Shown: one piece after another, positions 1-7,322 of the stretch
Layout: each line of letters starts with the position of its first letter
Position numbering within the stretch: the stretch's first letter is position 1
Assembly (NCBI GenBank): GCA_945906715.1
Contig: CAMDRK010000016.1
Location: 1-18,468, forward strand
DNA length: 18,468 nt
Source: Nitrospira lenta
Lineage (GTDB): Bacteria > Nitrospirota > Nitrospiria > Nitrospirales > Nitrospiraceae
Direction of reading: 5' to 3'
The notes under the pieces: generated by a model
The model's input: the letters and a program-made list of their open reading frames with translations, nothing else
Database searches by the model: none
What the model was told of the DNA's origin: nothing
Made by a program: the position numbers and the translations under genes

Positions 1-18
1 CAGGTCGAAGAATCCTAG
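1..18 (+). CDS. rpmF: Probable 3' end of 50S ribosomal protein L32 gene (partial)
   Basis: The first 18 bases read in frame as Gln-Val-Glu-Glu-Ser followed by TAG. Many L32 proteins end in a short acidic tail after a Gly-Arg-Glu-Val-Val-like segment, and rpmF directly upstream of plsX-fabH is a classical bacterial gene order. Only five codons are visible, so the identification rests mainly on context. The stop codon overlaps the first base of the inverted-repeat element that follows. It could equally be the end of another gene or chance. Confidence 0.4.
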   Translation, partial: QVEES

Positions 19-202
19 GCAGGCTGTTGAAAAAGTCCGCCAGCGGGGGAGGGATGGCTCGGTGAGTCCCCTGTGCTCGCGCAACGCGCGGCCTCAGAAG
101 GCCCTCGTTGGACGCGCGCAATGGGGGACTCAGCCAAGCCATCCCTTATCGAAGTGAGCGGTTGCTGCGGCCTTGATGGATAGCCTTTTTGCACAGCCTG
201 CC
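18..202. repeat. 185-bp element with imperfect terminal inverted repeats enclosing a long hairpin (copy 1)
   Basis: The 19 bases at 18-36 and the reverse complement of 184-202 agree at 16 positions (both begin GGCAGGCTGT and share an A5 run), so the element has terminal inverted repeats. Inside it, 51-71 pairs with 123-145: 20 of 21 left-arm bases pair, with one mismatch and one bulged base. The apical part, 72-120, is two GC-rich blocks (72-91 and 102-120) flanking ten bases at 92-101, and is itself largely self-complementary. The two blocks recur exactly at 11375-11394 and 11405-11423. The layout resembles a miniature non-coding mobile element or a large REP-like palindrome. No ORF in it looks real. 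It fills most of the 19-364 gap upstream of plsX. Confidence 0.75.
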
Positions 203-364
203 AGGCTGTGCTTGGTGGTTCTACGGATCACGACGGGATGATGACTGTTTGCCTGTTGCGTCGATCGATTCACTGCTCTAAACTCCTCCCGCATGTCGCG
301 TGGTAACGGCTGCTCTTTTTGCTAGGCCACGTGATCCGTCATCGTTCGATGTATACTCAGTCTT
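203..364 (+). promoter_or_regulatory. Upstream region of plsX, with a candidate -10 close to the start codon
   Basis: This 162-base stretch holds no credible gene. A TATACT hexamer at 352-357 resembles a sigma-70 -10 box, but no good -35 lies at 16-19 bp spacing. If the hexamer is used, transcription would begin around position 364, essentially at the plsX ATG (365). That fits the absence of a Shine-Dalgarno sequence before plsX and would give a leaderless message. Alternatively, plsX may simply be transcribed through from rpmF. The sequence does not decide between these. Confidence 0.25.
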
Positions 365-1390
365 ATGAAAATTGCGCTTGATGTCATGGGCGGCGACCAT
401 GGACCGGCTCCGGCCATTGAGGGAGCTCTCCAGGCCGCCCAGGAATGCGATGTCGAAGTGCTGTTGGTCGGTGACGAGGCTATCATCACCGCCGAATGTC
501 GCCGCCTCGGTTGTACGGACCCCCGCCTCTCTATCCGGCATGCCTCCCAAGTCGTTGAGATGCACGAGTCGCCTGCTTCCGTCGCCCGCAAGAAGCGGGA
601 TTCTTCTATCTGGGTAGCCACTGAATTGGTCAAGAGCGGCGAGGCGAGTGCCGTGGTCAGCCCTGGGAACACCGGCGCCAGTATGGTCGCGTCATTCTTC
701 ATTCTCGGACTGACGAAGGGGGTCGAGCGGCCGGCGATCGCGACAAGCCTGCCCACATTGACTGGTACGGCGATCATGTTGGATGTGGGAGCCAATGTGG
801 ACTGTTCGGCTCAGCATCTGGCACAATTTGCCATCATGGGAAATGAGTACGGCAAACATCTCTTCGGGAAGCCCAACCCACGTATCGGGCTGTTGAGCAT
901 CGGGGAGGAAGACGGCAAAGGCAATGAGGTGACCAAGGAGGCATTCAAGCTCCTCAAGGCCAGTCAACTCAACTTCATCGGCAATGTCGAAGGCCGCGAT
1001 GTGTATAGCGGGAGCGCCGATGTCGTGGTGTGCGATGGCTTCATCGGGAACGTTGCGCTGAAAATTTCTGAGGGAGTGGCCGATACGATCAAGAAGTTGT
1101 TAGTCAAGGAAATCTCCGGGTCATTCTTAGGCCGCCTGGCCTATCCATTCATTGCCGGGCCGTTGCGTAACTTGAAGAAAAAAATCGATTACGCGGAGTT
1201 CGGCGGGGCGCCGCTTCTGGGCGTCAACGGTATTACCATGATCTGCCATGGCCGTTCGTCTGCCAAGGCTATTAAGAATGCCATTCGCCGGGCGAAGGGG
1301 CTGGCAGAGAGTCGTGTCGATGAGCTGATTCAGCGCGATATTGAAGAAAGCTTTTCGCCGGCCAAGTCTGCTGAGGATAGACCAGCATGA
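365..1390 (+). CDS. plsX: Phosphate acyltransferase PlsX
   Basis: PlsX converts acyl-ACP plus phosphate to acyl-phosphate, the donor used by PlsY for glycerol-3-phosphate acylation in phospholipid synthesis. It is a peripheral membrane enzyme. The 341-residue product matches the usual family length. It opens with the diagnostic MKIALDVMGGDHGP segment and carries further conserved stretches: SPGNTGASM, MLDVGANVDC, GLLSIGEEDGKGNE, VVCDGFIGNVALK and, near the C terminus, EFGGAPLLGVNG with CHGRSSAKAIKNAI. The start is fixed by the N-terminal family motif, although no clear ribosome binding site precedes it. Its stop overlaps the fabH start as ATGA, implying translational coupling. The rpmF-plsX-fabH order is the common bacterial arrangement. 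Confidence 0.97.
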   Translation: MKIALDVMGGDHGPAPAIEGALQAAQECDVEVLLVGDEAIITAECRRLGCTDPRLSIRHASQVVEMHESPASVARKKRDSSIWVATELVKSGEASAVVSPGNTGASMVASFFILGLTKGVERPAIATSLPTLTGTAIMLDVGANVDCSAQHLAQFAIMGNEYGKHLFGKPNPRIGLLSIGEEDGKGNEVTKEAFKLLKASQLNFIGNVEGRDVYSGSADVVVCDGFIGNVALKISEGVADTIKKLLVKEISGSFLGRLAYPFIAGPLRNLKKKIDYAEFGGAPLLGVNGITMICHGRSSAKAIKNAIRRAKGLAESRVDELIQRDIEESFSPAKSAEDRPA

Positions 1391-2361
1391 AGGCCCGCAT
1401 TGCAGGGACTGGATCTTATGTGCCGGCCAAGGTCTTGACCAATGCCGATCTCGAACGGATGGTGGCGACCTCAGACGAATGGATCGTCGAACGGACCGGT
1501 ATCCGAGAGCGGCATGTGGCTGGCCCCGGTGAGGCCTGCTCCGATTTGGCGGTGAAGGCGGCAGAACGGGCTCTGACCGCCGCAGGGGTGAGCGCAGCCG
1601 ATCTTGACCTGATTCTGTTGGCCACCTGTACTGGCGATTACCCGCTTCCCGCCACGGCCTGTCTGATTCAACATCAGCTGGGGGCGACTCGCGCGGCGGC
1701 CTGCGATTTATCGGCCGCCTGTTGCGGGTTCGTCTATGCGTTATCAGTGGCGGATGCCTATGTCAGAACCGGCATGCGTCATGTATTGATTGTCGGATCT
1801 GAAGTGATGTCGGCAATTACCGATTGGACCGATCGCAATACCTGTATTTTATTTGGCGATGGGGCTGGGGCGGCAGTGATCAGCGCCAGTGAGAACGACC
1901 GGGGCATCCTCTCGACGCACCTTCGCTCCGATGGCGCTCTCTGCGATTTGATTGTGGTGCCGGGGGGAGGATCGCGTTTACCTCCCTCTGAGAAGGTCGT
2001 AGCGGAACGGATGCAGTACATCAAGATGAAGGGGAATGAGACCTTCAAGGTGGCGGTTCGGACCTTGGAGGAAGTTGCACGGGAAACCTTGGCTGCGAAT
2101 CATCTCCGTGTCGAGGATCTTGACCTCTACGTGCCGCACCAAGCGAATGTGCGTATTCTCAAGGCAGTGGCCGAGCGCCTCGGACTCCCTCCGGAGAAAG
2201 TAATGTTGAACCTCGATCGGTATGGAAATACCTCGGCCGCCTCCATTCCTATTGCCTTGGATGAAGCCGTGCGGCAGGGGCGAATCAAAGACGGGAGTTT
2301 GGTGATGTTAGGGGCTTTCGGCGCCGGACTGACGTGGGCATCGGCTCTGATCAGGTGGTAG
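1387..2361 (+). CDS. fabH: Beta-ketoacyl-ACP synthase III (FabH)
   Basis: FabH condenses acetyl-CoA with malonyl-ACP, the first step of type II fatty-acid synthesis in the cytoplasm. The 324-residue protein has the thiolase-fold catalytic triad: Cys112 in LSAACCGFVYAL, His251 in VPHQANVRI and Asn281 in RYGNTSAASIP. The N-terminal GTGSYVP and WIVERTGIRER segments are typical of the family. The start overlaps the plsX stop by four bases. A cysteine (Cys113) follows the nucleophile where many homologues have Ala; I would not read function into that. A 191-bp gap with its own promoter-like sequence separates it from fabD, so plsX-fabH may be a separate transcription unit from the downstream fab genes. 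Confidence 0.97.
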   Translation: MKARIAGTGSYVPAKVLTNADLERMVATSDEWIVERTGIRERHVAGPGEACSDLAVKAAERALTAAGVSAADLDLILLATCTGDYPLPATACLIQHQLGATRAAACDLSAACCGFVYALSVADAYVRTGMRHVLIVGSEVMSAITDWTDRNTCILFGDGAGAAVISASENDRGILSTHLRSDGALCDLIVVPGGGSRLPPSEKVVAERMQYIKMKGNETFKVAVRTLEEVARETLAANHLRVEDLDLYVPHQANVRILKAVAERLGLPPEKVMLNLDRYGNTSAASIPIALDEAVRQGRIKDGSLVMLGAFGAGLTWASALIRW

Positions 2362-2373
2362 CAGGCGAAATGA

Positions 2374-2408
2374 TCAGCGTTCAGCTCAAAGAATTGGCTG
2401 ATCGCTGA
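2374..2408. repeat. Small inverted repeat after fabH
   Basis: The 13 bases at 2374-2386 pair with 2396-2408 at 11 positions around a nine-base loop (TCAGCGTTCAGCT against GGCTGATCGCTGA). No T-run follows immediately, so I do not call it a classical terminator. It lies 13 bp past the fabH stop and could stabilise the plsX-fabH mRNA 3' end. Confidence 0.4.
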
Positions 2409-2431
2409 CGGTGTCGAACCAACTTTTCCCG

Positions 2432-2460
2432 TTGACATTCCAGGGGAATTCGACGATATC
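2432..2460 (+). promoter_or_regulatory. Candidate sigma-70 promoter for the fabD operon
   Basis: A consensus -35 hexamer TTGACA (2432-2437) is followed after 17 bp by GATATC (2455-2460), a weak -10 with three of six matches. Predicted transcription start is near 2467. It lies in the fabH-fabD gap, where a second promoter for fabD-fabG-acpP-fabF would make sense. The spacing and perfect -35 support it; the poor -10 is the weakness. Confidence 0.4.
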
Positions 2461-2468
2461 TAACCTCA

Positions 2469-2496
2469 CAGGGGTGGTGCAGTGCGCCTTCCCCTG
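2469..2496 (+). other. Leader hairpin upstream of fabD
   Basis: CAGGGG at 2469-2474 pairs with CCCCTG at 2491-2496, and the interior GGTGC/GCGCC can extend the pairing with a G-U pair. It would fall at the very 5' end of a transcript from the candidate promoter at 2432-2460. It could be an operator or an mRNA-stabilising stem. I recognise no known riboswitch. Confidence 0.3.
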
Positions 2497-2552
2497 CTTG
2501 AATAATTCGATGATGAGAGTAAACAGTAGCCTCGTGCAATCACTCCGGTAGT

Positions 2553-3524
2553 ATGGCGACTCTCCAATCAACAAGGTCATCCAGTATCGGGTTGGTCTTC
2601 CCAGGCCAGGGGTCTCAGTCAGTCGGGATGGGAAGAGCCTTGGTGGAGGCTGATCCGAGCATCAAGAGTCTGTACGAAGAGGCCTCGTCGGTACTGAGGT
2701 ACGACATTGCCACACTCTGTTTTGACGGACCAGTGGAACGATTGAACCTCACGGAATATACTCAGCCGGCATTGCTGGTGAGCAGCATGGCCGCGCTCCA
2801 GGCGTTCAAGCCATTGGGCATCGCACCGATTGCGGTGGCGGGTCATAGCCTGGGTGAATATTCGGCTCTTGTCGCCGCTGGGGGAATGACCTATCGCGAG
2901 GCGGTGGCGATTGTCCAGAAGCGAGGCCGCTATATGGCTGAAGCTGTGCCGCCTGGGACTGGGCTTGTCGCCGCGCTTCTTGGTCTCTCGGTTGACGTGG
3001 TGAAAGAGGTCTGTCGAGAAGCCTCGTCTGTAGGAGTTGTGGCTGCAGCGAATTTCAATTCGCCAGGCCAGATTGTCATTGCCGGGGAAAAGGCCGCTGT
3101 GGAACGGGCCATTGAATTGGCGAAGGCCAAGGGATGTAAGAAAGCAATCCCTCTTCCCGTGAGTGTGCCGGTGCATACCCCATTGATGCAGAAGGCGGCC
3201 GATCGCCTGGCCGGAGACTTGGCGTCGATCGCCTGGTCCGATCTCAAAATGCCACTGATTAACAATGCCGAAGCGAAAGCCATCACGAAGGCGAGCGACA
3301 TTCAAGCATCGCTGGTGCGACAACTTCCTTCGTCGGTGCGCTGGGAAGATTCGGTGAAGGCCATGGCTGCGATGGGTGTCACGACGTTCGTCGAAGTTGG
3401 GCCTGGGACGGTCTTGAGCGGCTTGATCAAACGGATTCTGCCGGACGCGGTGACCCTGAACGTTAATGATCCTAAGTCGCTGGAAGCCACGCTAAAGACG
3501 TTAAGCGTGAATCGTGAATCGTAA
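2553..3524 (+). CDS. fabD: Malonyl-CoA:ACP transacylase (FabD)
   Basis: FabD transfers malonyl from malonyl-CoA to holo-ACP, supplying the extender unit for FabH and FabF. The 323-residue protein has the family layout: LVFPGQGSQ (residues 14-22), the nucleophile elbow GHSLGEYSAL with Ser99, NFNSPGQIVIAG around 168-178, catalytic His208 in VPVHTPLM, and the RQLPSSVRW segment (Gln257 region) of the C-terminal lobe. The annotated ATG gives a slightly long N terminus before the GQGSQ motif, and the ribosome binding site is weak, so the exact start is uncertain by a few codons. The last codons (after VNDPKSLEATLKTL) run into a GTGAATC tandem repeat, suggesting the extreme C terminus is recent and non-conserved. 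Confidence 0.96.
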   Translation: MATLQSTRSSSIGLVFPGQGSQSVGMGRALVEADPSIKSLYEEASSVLRYDIATLCFDGPVERLNLTEYTQPALLVSSMAALQAFKPLGIAPIAVAGHSLGEYSALVAAGGMTYREAVAIVQKRGRYMAEAVPPGTGLVAALLGLSVDVVKEVCREASSVGVVAAANFNSPGQIVIAGEKAAVERAIELAKAKGCKKAIPLPVSVPVHTPLMQKAADRLAGDLASIAWSDLKMPLINNAEAKAITKASDIQASLVRQLPSSVRWEDSVKAMAAMGVTTFVEVGPGTVLSGLIKRILPDAVTLNVNDPKSLEATLKTLSVNRES

Positions 3525-3578
3525 TATGGGAATATCAGAGTATTTAACGAATAACGTTGAGCGATTAACGGAGTTGTG

Positions 3579-4322
3579 ATGTCACTTCATGGTAAGGTTG
3601 CGATTGTCACGGGAGCGGCGCAAGGGATCGGTCGGGCCATTGCCGAGTCATTGGCGCAAGCCGGGGCCGACATTGTGATCGCCGATCTTGACCCGGTTCG
3701 GTCGAAGGATGCGGTTGCAGCGGTGGAGCAGTTGGGGCGTAAGACGCTGAACGTCAAAGTGAATGTCGCCGATGCCGCCGACACCAAAGCGATGGTCGAT
3801 CAGGTGCTCAAGGCATGGGGGAAAGTCGATATTCTGGTGAATAATGCCGGGATTACGCGCGATGGGTTGCTGTTGCGGATGAAAGAGGAGGATTGGAATC
3901 TCGTGCTGCAAGTCAATTTGAACGGGACGTTCAACTGCACGAAGGCGGTCTTGCTCCCGATGACCAAACAGCGGTATGGTCGTATCGTCAACATCGCATC
4001 GATCGTCGGAGCGATGGGTAATGTGGGCCAAGCCAATTACGCGGCATCGAAGGCGGCGGTGATCGGGTTGACGAAGACAGTGGCACGGGAATATGCGAGC
4101 CGCTCAGTCACAGTGAACGCGGTCGCGCCGGGATTTATCGATACCGCCATGACGCAGGGATTGTCGGCGGAGGTGAAAGACATGCTCCAGAAGCAGATCC
4201 CATTGGGACGGTTGGGCACGCCGTCCGATATTGCGGCGGCAGTGCGTTTTCTTGTGTCGGACGAAGCGGCCTACATCACCGGGCACGTGTTGCACGTGAA
4301 TGGCGGGATGTTGATGCCTTGA
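3579..4322 (+). CDS. fabG: 3-oxoacyl-ACP reductase (FabG)
   Basis: FabG performs the NADPH-dependent reduction of beta-ketoacyl-ACP in each elongation round. The 247-residue short-chain dehydrogenase shows the cofactor-binding TGAAQGIG (11-18), NNAG (88-91) and the catalytic Ser141, Tyr154 and Lys158 in SIVGAMGNVGQANYAASK. The PGFIDTAMT segment and the C-terminal GHVLHVNGGM are typical of FabG. I chose the ATG at 3579 rather than the GTG at 3576: GGAG at 3570-3573 sits 5 bp before the ATG but only 2 bp before the GTG. It follows fabD by about 54 bp and precedes acpP, the conserved fabD-fabG-acpP-fabF order. Confidence 0.97.
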   Translation: MSLHGKVAIVTGAAQGIGRAIAESLAQAGADIVIADLDPVRSKDAVAAVEQLGRKTLNVKVNVADAADTKAMVDQVLKAWGKVDILVNNAGITRDGLLLRMKEEDWNLVLQVNLNGTFNCTKAVLLPMTKQRYGRIVNIASIVGAMGNVGQANYAASKAAVIGLTKTVAREYASRSVTVNAVAPGFIDTAMTQGLSAEVKDMLQKQIPLGRLGTPSDIAAAVRFLVSDEAAYITGHVLHVNGGMLMP

Positions 4323-4411
4323 GGACGGGGTAGACAGAATATTGTATGATGCTGCGGCGGGGTTCGCAGCAACAAGGAGGGTCTAGGATGGGGAAGGAGG
4401 CAGGGAAATCA

Positions 4412-4645
4412 ATGGGTACTGTGGATGAACGGGTCAAGAAAATTATCGGTGAACAGCTTGGAGTCGAAGAGGATGAGGTCACGCCCGAAGCCAGCTTCGT
4501 GGAAGATCTCGGCGCCGACTCGCTCGATACGGTTGAGTTGGTGATGGCCCTCGAAGAAGAGTTCGGTATCGAGATTCCCGACGAAGATGCAGAGAAGATT
4601 CTGACCGTTGGGAAAGCGTTGGACTACATCAAGGAAAAGGCCTAG
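4412..4645 (+). CDS. acpP: Acyl carrier protein
   Basis: AcpP carries growing acyl chains on a 4'-phosphopantetheine arm. From this start the protein is 77 residues, the canonical length, and strongly acidic. Ser37 in the GADSLDTVEL motif is the attachment site. The N-terminal TVDERVKKIIGEQLGV and the EIPDEDAEKILTVG segment are characteristic. Two AAGGAGG ribosome binding sites each precede an in-frame ATG: 4374-4380 for ATG 4388 (7-bp spacing; adds eight residues, MGKEAGKS) and 4394-4400 for ATG 4412 (11-bp spacing). I prefer 4412 because it matches family length, but the upstream start has the better spacing. A TATGAT at 4345-4350 could be a -10 box for a separate acpP promoter. Confidence 0.95.
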   Translation: MGTVDERVKKIIGEQLGVEEDEVTPEASFVEDLGADSLDTVELVMALEEEFGIEIPDEDAEKILTVGKALDYIKEKA

Positions 4646-4660
4646 CGGTTGCAGGACGCG

Positions 4661-5911
4661 ATGAGTCCTCGTTCGACCAGGCGAATTGTGGTGACCGGTC
4701 TGGGGCTGATCACACCTCTGGGAACGGGTGTCGAAAAGACCTGGAAGGCTATCTGTGCCGGCGAATCCGGCATCGGTCGAATTACGAAATTCGATCCTGC
4801 TGCGTACGATGCTCAAATCGCCGGTGAAGTGAAAGATTTCGATCCCGCCTCGTTTATCGAGAAAAAAGAAATCAAGAAAATGGATACGTTCATCCACTAC
4901 GCCGTGGGCGCTGCCCAACTGGCGGTGGATGATGCGGGATTTACTGTGGCGCCTGAAGAGGCCACGAAAGTCGGTGTGTATATCGGATCGGGCATCGGGG
5001 GGCTTGGGTCGATCGAGTACTACCACAAGATTTTGCAGGAAAAAGGCCCCGGACGAGTTTCGCCGTTTTTCATTCCCATGACCATCATCAACCTGGCTTC
5101 CGGACAGGTGGCGATCCGACTGGGCGCCAAGGGGCCAAACTCCTGTGCGGTGACGGCCTGCGCAACGGGCAACCACTGTATCGGCGACGCCTATCGGCTG
5201 ATTCAGGCAGGCGATGCCGATGTCATGATCGCCGGCGGGGCGGAAGCTGCCATTACCCCCTTGGGGGTTGCGGGATTCGCTGCGTCGAAGGCCTTGTCGT
5301 TTCGCAATGCTGATCCGGCAAAAGCGAGCCGACCGTTCGACAAGGATCGGGACGGATTTGTGCTTGGCGAAGGCGCCGGAGTTGTCGTGTTGGAGGAACT
5401 GGAGCATGCGCGACGGCGTGGGGTCCGGATCTATGCCGAACTCATCGGCTACGGCATGAACAGCGACGCCTATCATATTACCGCCCCGTCCGAAGAGGGA
5501 GAAGGCGCGGTGCGCTGTATGGAGCTGGCTCTTAAGGATGCCGGCATCGGCAAGGACCAGATCGGGTACATCAATGCGCATGGCACGTCGACGATGGCGG
5601 ATGCGATTGAGACCAAGGCCATCAAGCAGGTGTTCGGTGAGCAGGCGTACCGTATCCCGGTGAGTTCGACCAAGTCGATGACCGGCCATTTACTCGGGGC
5701 AGCCGGTGGGATTGAAGCGGTATTTACGGTCCTGGCGCTTCACCACGGGATACTTCCTCCGACGATCAACTTGGATCATCCGGATCCTGCCTGCGATCTG
5801 GACTATATCCCGCACAAGGCCAGACCGGCCGCAGTGAGGGTCGCACTGTCGAACTCTTTTGGGTTCGGCGGGGTCAATGCCTGCCTGCTCTTTAGAAAGT
5901 CTGACGCTTAA
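4661..5911 (+). CDS. fabF: Beta-ketoacyl-ACP synthase II (FabF)
   Basis: FabF elongates acyl-ACP with malonyl-ACP. The 416-residue protein has the KAS II triad: Cys167 in AVTACATGNHCIGDA, His307 in NAHGTSTMADAIET and His343 in KSMTGHLLGAAGG. The C-terminal SNSFGFGGVNACLLF is a family hallmark. The ATG at 4661 is preferred over a TTG at 4649 because AGGA (4653-4656) lies just before it and the family usually begins a few residues before RRIVVTGLG. It begins 15 bp after acpP, so the two are almost certainly cotranscribed. With FabH, FabD, FabG and ACP it gives most of an elongation cycle; the dehydratase (FabZ) and enoyl reductase are not in the window. Confidence 0.97.
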   Translation: MSPRSTRRIVVTGLGLITPLGTGVEKTWKAICAGESGIGRITKFDPAAYDAQIAGEVKDFDPASFIEKKEIKKMDTFIHYAVGAAQLAVDDAGFTVAPEEATKVGVYIGSGIGGLGSIEYYHKILQEKGPGRVSPFFIPMTIINLASGQVAIRLGAKGPNSCAVTACATGNHCIGDAYRLIQAGDADVMIAGGAEAAITPLGVAGFAASKALSFRNADPAKASRPFDKDRDGFVLGEGAGVVVLEELEHARRRGVRIYAELIGYGMNSDAYHITAPSEEGEGAVRCMELALKDAGIGKDQIGYINAHGTSTMADAIETKAIKQVFGEQAYRIPVSSTKSMTGHLLGAAGGIEAVFTVLALHHGILPPTINLDHPDPACDLDYIPHKARPAAVRVALSNSFGFGGVNACLLFRKSDA

Positions 5912-5942
5912 TCAGTCTGCGCAGGGGACATACTCGTTACTT

Positions 5943-6650
5943 ATGGATTCGGTTTCTTCCGCCGACTCACTCCAATCTTCGTTGGGCTATCGATTTAAGG
6001 CGCTGGCTTTGCTCGATGAAGCCTTGACTCATTCCTCTCTCGTCAACGAACAGAAAACAGCTTTGCCGCAACATAACGAACGGCTTGAATTTCTCGGGGA
6101 TGCTGTGTTGTCGCTGGTGATGAGTGAGTATCTGGCCTCGGCATTGCCGCAGTCTTCAGAGGGAGCCCTCTCAAAGCTGAAAGCCCAGGTGGTGAGTGAG
6201 GCCTCGTTGGCGCAGGTAGCCCGCCGGCTTGGACTGGGAGAGCATCTCAAGCTTGGGCGTGGGGAGGACCGTTCGAAGGGGCGTGAGAAAGACTCGTTGC
6301 TGGCCGACGCGCTGGAGGCGGTGCTGGCGGCGGTTCATCTTGACGGGGGGTACGAGGCAAGCCGCATGGTGACGCGGCATATTTTCGCAGAGGAACTCAC
6401 GCATATTGCCGCGCAGCAGGATCAGCCGGGGGCGGGCGACTACAAGACCCAGTTTCAGGAGTGGTGCCAAAAGCGGCATGATACTTTGCCCCGCTATGCG
6501 ATTGTTCGAGAAACAGGGCCGGACCACCAGAAGCTATTCGAGGTGGAACTGTCTATTCAGGGCGAGGTCGTGGGCGTGGGGTCCGGGCGGAGCAAAAAGG
6601 AAGCAGAACAACAGGCGGCGAAACAAGCTCTCCGACAAGTAGGAAGCTAA
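5943..6650 (+). CDS. rnc: Ribonuclease III
   Basis: RNase III cleaves double-stranded RNA, chiefly in rRNA maturation. The 235-residue protein has an N-terminal endonuclease domain with the signature NERLEFLGDAV (45-55), whose Glu49 and Asp53 together with Asp122 and Glu125 in LLADALEAV are the metal-binding catalytic residues. A C-terminal double-stranded-RNA-binding domain follows (about 166-233), ending in the GRSKKEAEQQAAKQAL helix. The frame is open upstream to 5859 inside fabF, but ATG 5943 gives the usual family length. The only SD-like stretch (AGGGG, 5923-5927) is about 15 bp away, so initiation may be weak, a plausible limit for an enzyme that often autoregulates. It follows fabF by 31 bp, a common bacterial order. 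Confidence 0.96.
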   Translation: MDSVSSADSLQSSLGYRFKALALLDEALTHSSLVNEQKTALPQHNERLEFLGDAVLSLVMSEYLASALPQSSEGALSKLKAQVVSEASLAQVARRLGLGEHLKLGRGEDRSKGREKDSLLADALEAVLAAVHLDGGYEASRMVTRHIFAEELTHIAAQQDQPGAGDYKTQFQEWCQKRHDTLPRYAIVRETGPDHQKLFEVELSIQGEVVGVGSGRSKKEAEQQAAKQALRQVGS

Positions 6651-6713
6651 GCAGGTCGTTATGGTAGGGTGTGACCTTGTGAGCAGATTAGTTATTTTCC
6701 AGGGAGGCTGATG

Positions 6714-7319
6714 ATGCAGAGACGAAGTCTAGTGAAACTGGTGGCAGTGACGCTCATGCTCGGTGGGAGCCTGTTGCTGGGCCTGGGCGCTCTTTTCGCG
6801 GCTGATAAGGCCCCAACGGGAAAAGTGGAAGGGATGAAAGGCCCCAAGGTCACGATCAAAACGAAGTTTGGCGATATGGACGTCGTCTTCTTTCCTGAAA
6901 AGGCTCCCAAGCATGTTGAAAGCTTCATCGCGTTGGCAAAATCAGGCTTCTACAACGGCACGATCTTTCATCGGGTGATTCCGGGATTCATGATTCAGGG
7001 CGGCGATCCCAACACCAAAGATTTGAATAAACCTGAGACCTACGGTCAGGGGGGGCCGAGCCAGAAACTCAAGGCGGAGTTCAACGACATTCCTCACAGA
7101 CGAGGGATTCTTTCCATGGCACGAACGAACGATCCCAACAGTGCCGGCTCGCAGTTCTTCATTGTCGTCAAGGATTCGAATTTTCTCGATGGGCAATATA
7201 CGGTCTTTGGCGAGGTGGTGAAGGGGATGGAGGTAGCAGACAAGATTGTCAACCTTCCGAAAAACAGCCGCGATCTTCCAAATGAACGGGCGGAGATGAC
7301 GGTCGTAGTGGTGGAGTAA
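6714..7319 (+). CDS. Exported cyclophilin-type peptidyl-prolyl isomerase (signal peptide form)
   Basis: Cyclophilins catalyse cis-trans isomerisation at proline and assist folding. The first 30 or so residues form a signal peptide (two Arg, then a Leu/Gly-rich core ending LGALFA before ADKAP), so the enzyme is likely periplasmic. The catalytic core starts at VTIKTKFGDMDVVFFPEKAPKHV and contains FHRVIPGFMIQGGDP, with the active-site Arg and Gln, followed by AGSQFFIVV, which carries a further Gln. It ends with VFGEVVKGMEVADKI. It resembles short prokaryotic PpiA/PpiB-type enzymes. GGGAGG at 6702-6707 favours ATG 6714 (6-bp spacing) over ATG 6711. The next gene is a paralogue starting 3 bp after its stop. 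Confidence 0.92.
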   Translation: MQRRSLVKLVAVTLMLGGSLLLGLGALFAADKAPTGKVEGMKGPKVTIKTKFGDMDVVFFPEKAPKHVESFIALAKSGFYNGTIFHRVIPGFMIQGGDPNTKDLNKPETYGQGGPSQKLKAEFNDIPHRRGILSMARTNDPNSAGSQFFIVVKDSNFLDGQYTVFGEVVKGMEVADKIVNLPKNSRDLPNERAEMTVVVVE

Positions 7320-7322
7320 ACG

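Noticed and set aside
2619..3323. Open minus-strand frame opposite fabD
   Set aside because: It is antisense to a well-conserved gene and its composition is typical of shadow frames.
4409..5689. Open minus-strand frame of 426 codons opposite acpP and fabF
   Set aside because: It is fully antisense to acpP and fabF, whose motifs are unmistakable, and its translation is His/Arg-rich with no recognisable domain. Long antisense frames are common in GC-rich coding DNA.
5859..5942. Longer N terminus for RNase III starting inside fabF
   Set aside because: The extra 28 residues are translated out of frame over the fabF 3' end and lie outside the RNase III family length. ATG 5943 fits better.
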